Shown here one piece after another: positions 5,670 through 6,943 of a DNA stretch of 6,943 nt. Below the pieces are notes generated by a model. That model did no database searches. It was given only the letters and a program-made list of their open reading frames with translations, and was not told the DNA's origin. This DNA is from Acidobacteriota bacterium (GTDB taxonomy: Bacteria; Acidobacteriota; Blastocatellia; Pyrinomonadales; Pyrinomonadaceae), in assembly GCA_963169175.1 (NCBI GenBank), contig CAUJFK010000045.1, forward strand, positions 1 through 6,943, given 5' to 3'. Position numbers and translations under genes: made by a program. How positions within the stretch are numbered: the first letter of the stretch is position 1; every line of letters starts with the position of its first letter.

Positions 5670-6395
5670 TCAGGTGAGAAGACCAACGGCGATCTCGTCG
5701 AATTGCGATTCAATGCGGGCGTCGATATCGCCGGTTTCCGTGTGGACGAGGCAGCCGCCGGGTGAGATGGACGGATCTTCGACTAGCGTCAAAGCTCCGC
5801 GAAACTGGAGGGAATCCAGCCGGGAATTGATGTAGGCAAGATCATCCGGATTGAGATGGACCTCGGCCGCCGTGCGCTGATTTAGTTTGGACAGCGAGAC
5901 ACGAACCAGCGTCACGGCTATTTCTTTATCGACCGTGACCTCGCGGCGAACGATCTTTTTTGCGATCTGAATGGCAAGTTCGACAAGATCGGATTCGACA
6001 TTGCCGGTCATTTCGCCGGCAAGCCGCGAAAGACTTTCCAATGTTCCGGCAAGCTGTGCGCGGACTTCCGACAGCCTTGCTTCGATCTCGGATTCGAATG
6101 ACGCCCGAGCTTCGATCTGTGCCTTTTCAAGTGCGGCCTGTTCTAAAAGCCTTGTATTCTCCTGCGCATCAGCCACGATCTGTGCGGCCTTCCGCCTTGC
6201 GCGGTCGAGAATTTCGTCAGGCGTCTCAGGAATCAGCGGCGTTTCAGCGACCGGTTCGGGCCGCGGCAGCGTGGGATCAAAAGCTGGGACGACGAACGTG
6301 CCGCTAACCGCGCCGCCGCCGTTCTCTCCGAGTTCAGGTATCGGCAGCGAAGTCAGCTCGATGGGTTCTTTGCATTTGATGACCTTAGCTGACAT
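5670..6395 (-). CDS. fliH: Flagellar export ATPase regulator FliH
   Basis: FliH binds FliI as a dimer, controls its ATPase activity and tethers it to the C-ring. The 241-residue protein has a Pro/Glu-rich N-terminal part (about 33-60), then a long charged helix (about 61-125; DRARRKAAQIVADAQENTRL at 64-83). The conserved C-terminal domain contains LAIQIAKKIVRREVTVDKEI (140-159), LNPDDLAYI (181-189) and SPGGCLVHTETGDIDARIES (211-230). These match the FliH/V-ATPase E-subunit-like pattern. The ATG at 6395 is preferred over an in-frame GTG at 6407, because GGAGGT lies 10 bases before the ATG but would overlap the GTG. The gene overlaps the fliG end by 11 bases. Confidence 0.94.
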   Translation of the reverse strand: MSAKVIKCKEPIELTSLPIPELGENGGGAVSGTFVVPAFDPTLPRPEPVAETPLIPETPDEILDRARRKAAQIVADAQENTRLLEQAALEKAQIEARASFESEIEARLSEVRAQLAGTLESLSRLAGEMTGNVESDLVELAIQIAKKIVRREVTVDKEIAVTLVRVSLSKLNQRTAAEVHLNPDDLAYINSRLDSLQFRGALTLVEDPSISPGGCLVHTETGDIDARIESQFDEIAVGLLT

Positions 6396-6943
6396 ATTCG
6401 TCCGCACCTCCGCCGCCTGAGAGGCTGATCACGCCTTGCTCGTCCAGTTGCCGCAGTATCTCGACAACTTCACGCTGGGCCCCGGTCACATCCTTTAGCT
6501 TGACCTGGCCCATAAAGTCCATTTCTTCCTTCATCATCTCGACAGCACGGCCGGACATGTTCGTAAAGAACCGTTCCTGTAATTCCGACATTGTGCCTTT
6601 TAATGCAAGTGCAAGGACCTTCTTGTCCGCCCGCTGGAGGATCTCGCGAATACCGACATCATCAACAAGGAGGATGTCCTCGAATGTCACCATTAGATTG
6701 CGGATCTCGAGCGAAAGATCAGGATGTTGGCCTTCGAGCTGCTCAAGCATCACACGCATCGTTTCGCGGTCGAGATGGTTGCAGATGTCGGCGACGGCAC
6801 GCACACCGCCGACGCTCGTGCGGCTGTGGCCGCTTATGGCTGAAAGTTTTTGGTTAAGAATGCCGGCAATTCGCTTAACGACATCCTGCGAGACTGTCTG
6901 GAGACCGGCGAGCCTCAGCACGACATCGCCACGCTGCGATTCG
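6385..6943 (-). CDS. fliG: Flagellar motor switch protein FliG (3' part, cut by window edge)
   Basis: FliG forms the part of the C-ring on which the stator pushes. About 186 C-terminal residues are visible out of a usual 330-350; the 5' end is outside the window. Visible features are DVVLRLAGL (start of the middle domain), GGVRAVADICNHLDR, the linker LMVTFEDILLVDD, and the torque helix region ALKGTMSELQERFFTNMSGR. The E. coli torque residues K264, R281, D288, D289 and R297 correspond without gaps to K, R, E, E and K (codons near 6600, 6549, 6528, 6525 and 6501), so all charges are kept. The tail ADEYVS resembles the usual acidic-aromatic-Val ending. It overlaps fliH by 11 bases. fliF is expected further upstream, beyond the window. 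Confidence 0.96.
   Translation of the reverse strand, partial: ESQRGDVVLRLAGLQTVSQDVVKRIAGILNQKLSAISGHSRTSVGGVRAVADICNHLDRETMRVMLEQLEGQHPDLSLEIRNLMVTFEDILLVDDVGIREILQRADKKVLALALKGTMSELQERFFTNMSGRAVEMMKEEMDFMGQVKLKDVTGAQREVVEILRQLDEQGVISLSGGGGADEYVS

Noticed and set aside
6396..6407. GTG start for FliH, 4 codons upstream
   Set aside because: The GGAGGT Shine-Dalgarno overlaps this GTG and is correctly placed only for the ATG at 6395.
5971..6420. Plus-strand Ser/Ala-rich open frame of 149 codons
   Set aside because: Antisense to fliH; its composition is what the reverse of a Glu/Arg/Ala-rich coiled coil would give.
951..6943. Sigma-54 (TGGCAC-N5-TTGC) promoter before the hook genes
   Set aside because: I looked for it on the minus strand upstream of fliK, flgD and flgE and saw no convincing match; the genes look co-transcribed from upstream of the window.
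1..6943. tRNA, rRNA, CRISPR array, insertion sequence or phage element
   Set aside because: No direct-repeat array, transposase, terminal inverted repeats or structural RNA signature is visible.

Overview
The window is a piece of a bacterial flagellar cluster. Every gene lies on the minus strand, so gene order runs from high to low coordinates. It reads fliG (3' part), fliH, fliI, fliJ, fliK, flgD, flgE, then a 319-base gap, then motA (5' part, running off the left edge). Six of the eight proteins are identified from clear family motifs. FliJ and FliK rest partly on position in the cluster plus coiled-coil character or the C-terminal hook-length domain.

Region 951-6943 looks like one tightly packed transcription unit. 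The fliI/fliJ and fliJ/fliK junctions are 4-base ATGA overlaps, fliG/fliH overlap by 11 bases, fliH and fliI are 2 bases apart, and flgD and flgE follow short gaps with good Shine-Dalgarno sequences. The products form a functional series. FliG is the rotor switch ring, FliH-FliI-FliJ the export ATPase complex, FliK the hook-length ruler and export-specificity switch, FlgD the hook cap and FlgE the hook subunit. FlgD is unusually short at 84 residues and carries only the N-terminal capping segment.

Region 632-950 holds no gene but is rich in signals, all read on the minus strand. In order they are: a sigma-28-type promoter whose -35 overlaps the flgE stop codon (-10 GCCGATAA, exact consensus, 11-base spacer); a GC-rich hairpin; a strong stem-loop followed by a T-tract (terminator); a roughly 100-bp imperfect inverted repeat built from TTTGTG-like units; and a second sigma-28-type promoter (CAAAGTTC-N11-CCCGATAA) about 50 bases before motA. 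The first promoter followed by a terminator and no start codon suggests a roughly 110-nt flagellar-regulon small RNA between flgE and motA. This is the most novel item here, and it is an inference from sequence alone. The second promoter suggests that motA is a late (class 3-like) flagellar gene, as in enterics.

Organism: a motile bacterium with moderate to slightly high GC. The degenerate TTTGTG/CACAAA intergenic repeat, the gene order and the abundance of CGATCG are compatible with a soil Acidobacteriota-type genome. That assignment is tentative and rests on pattern memory, not on a database comparison.
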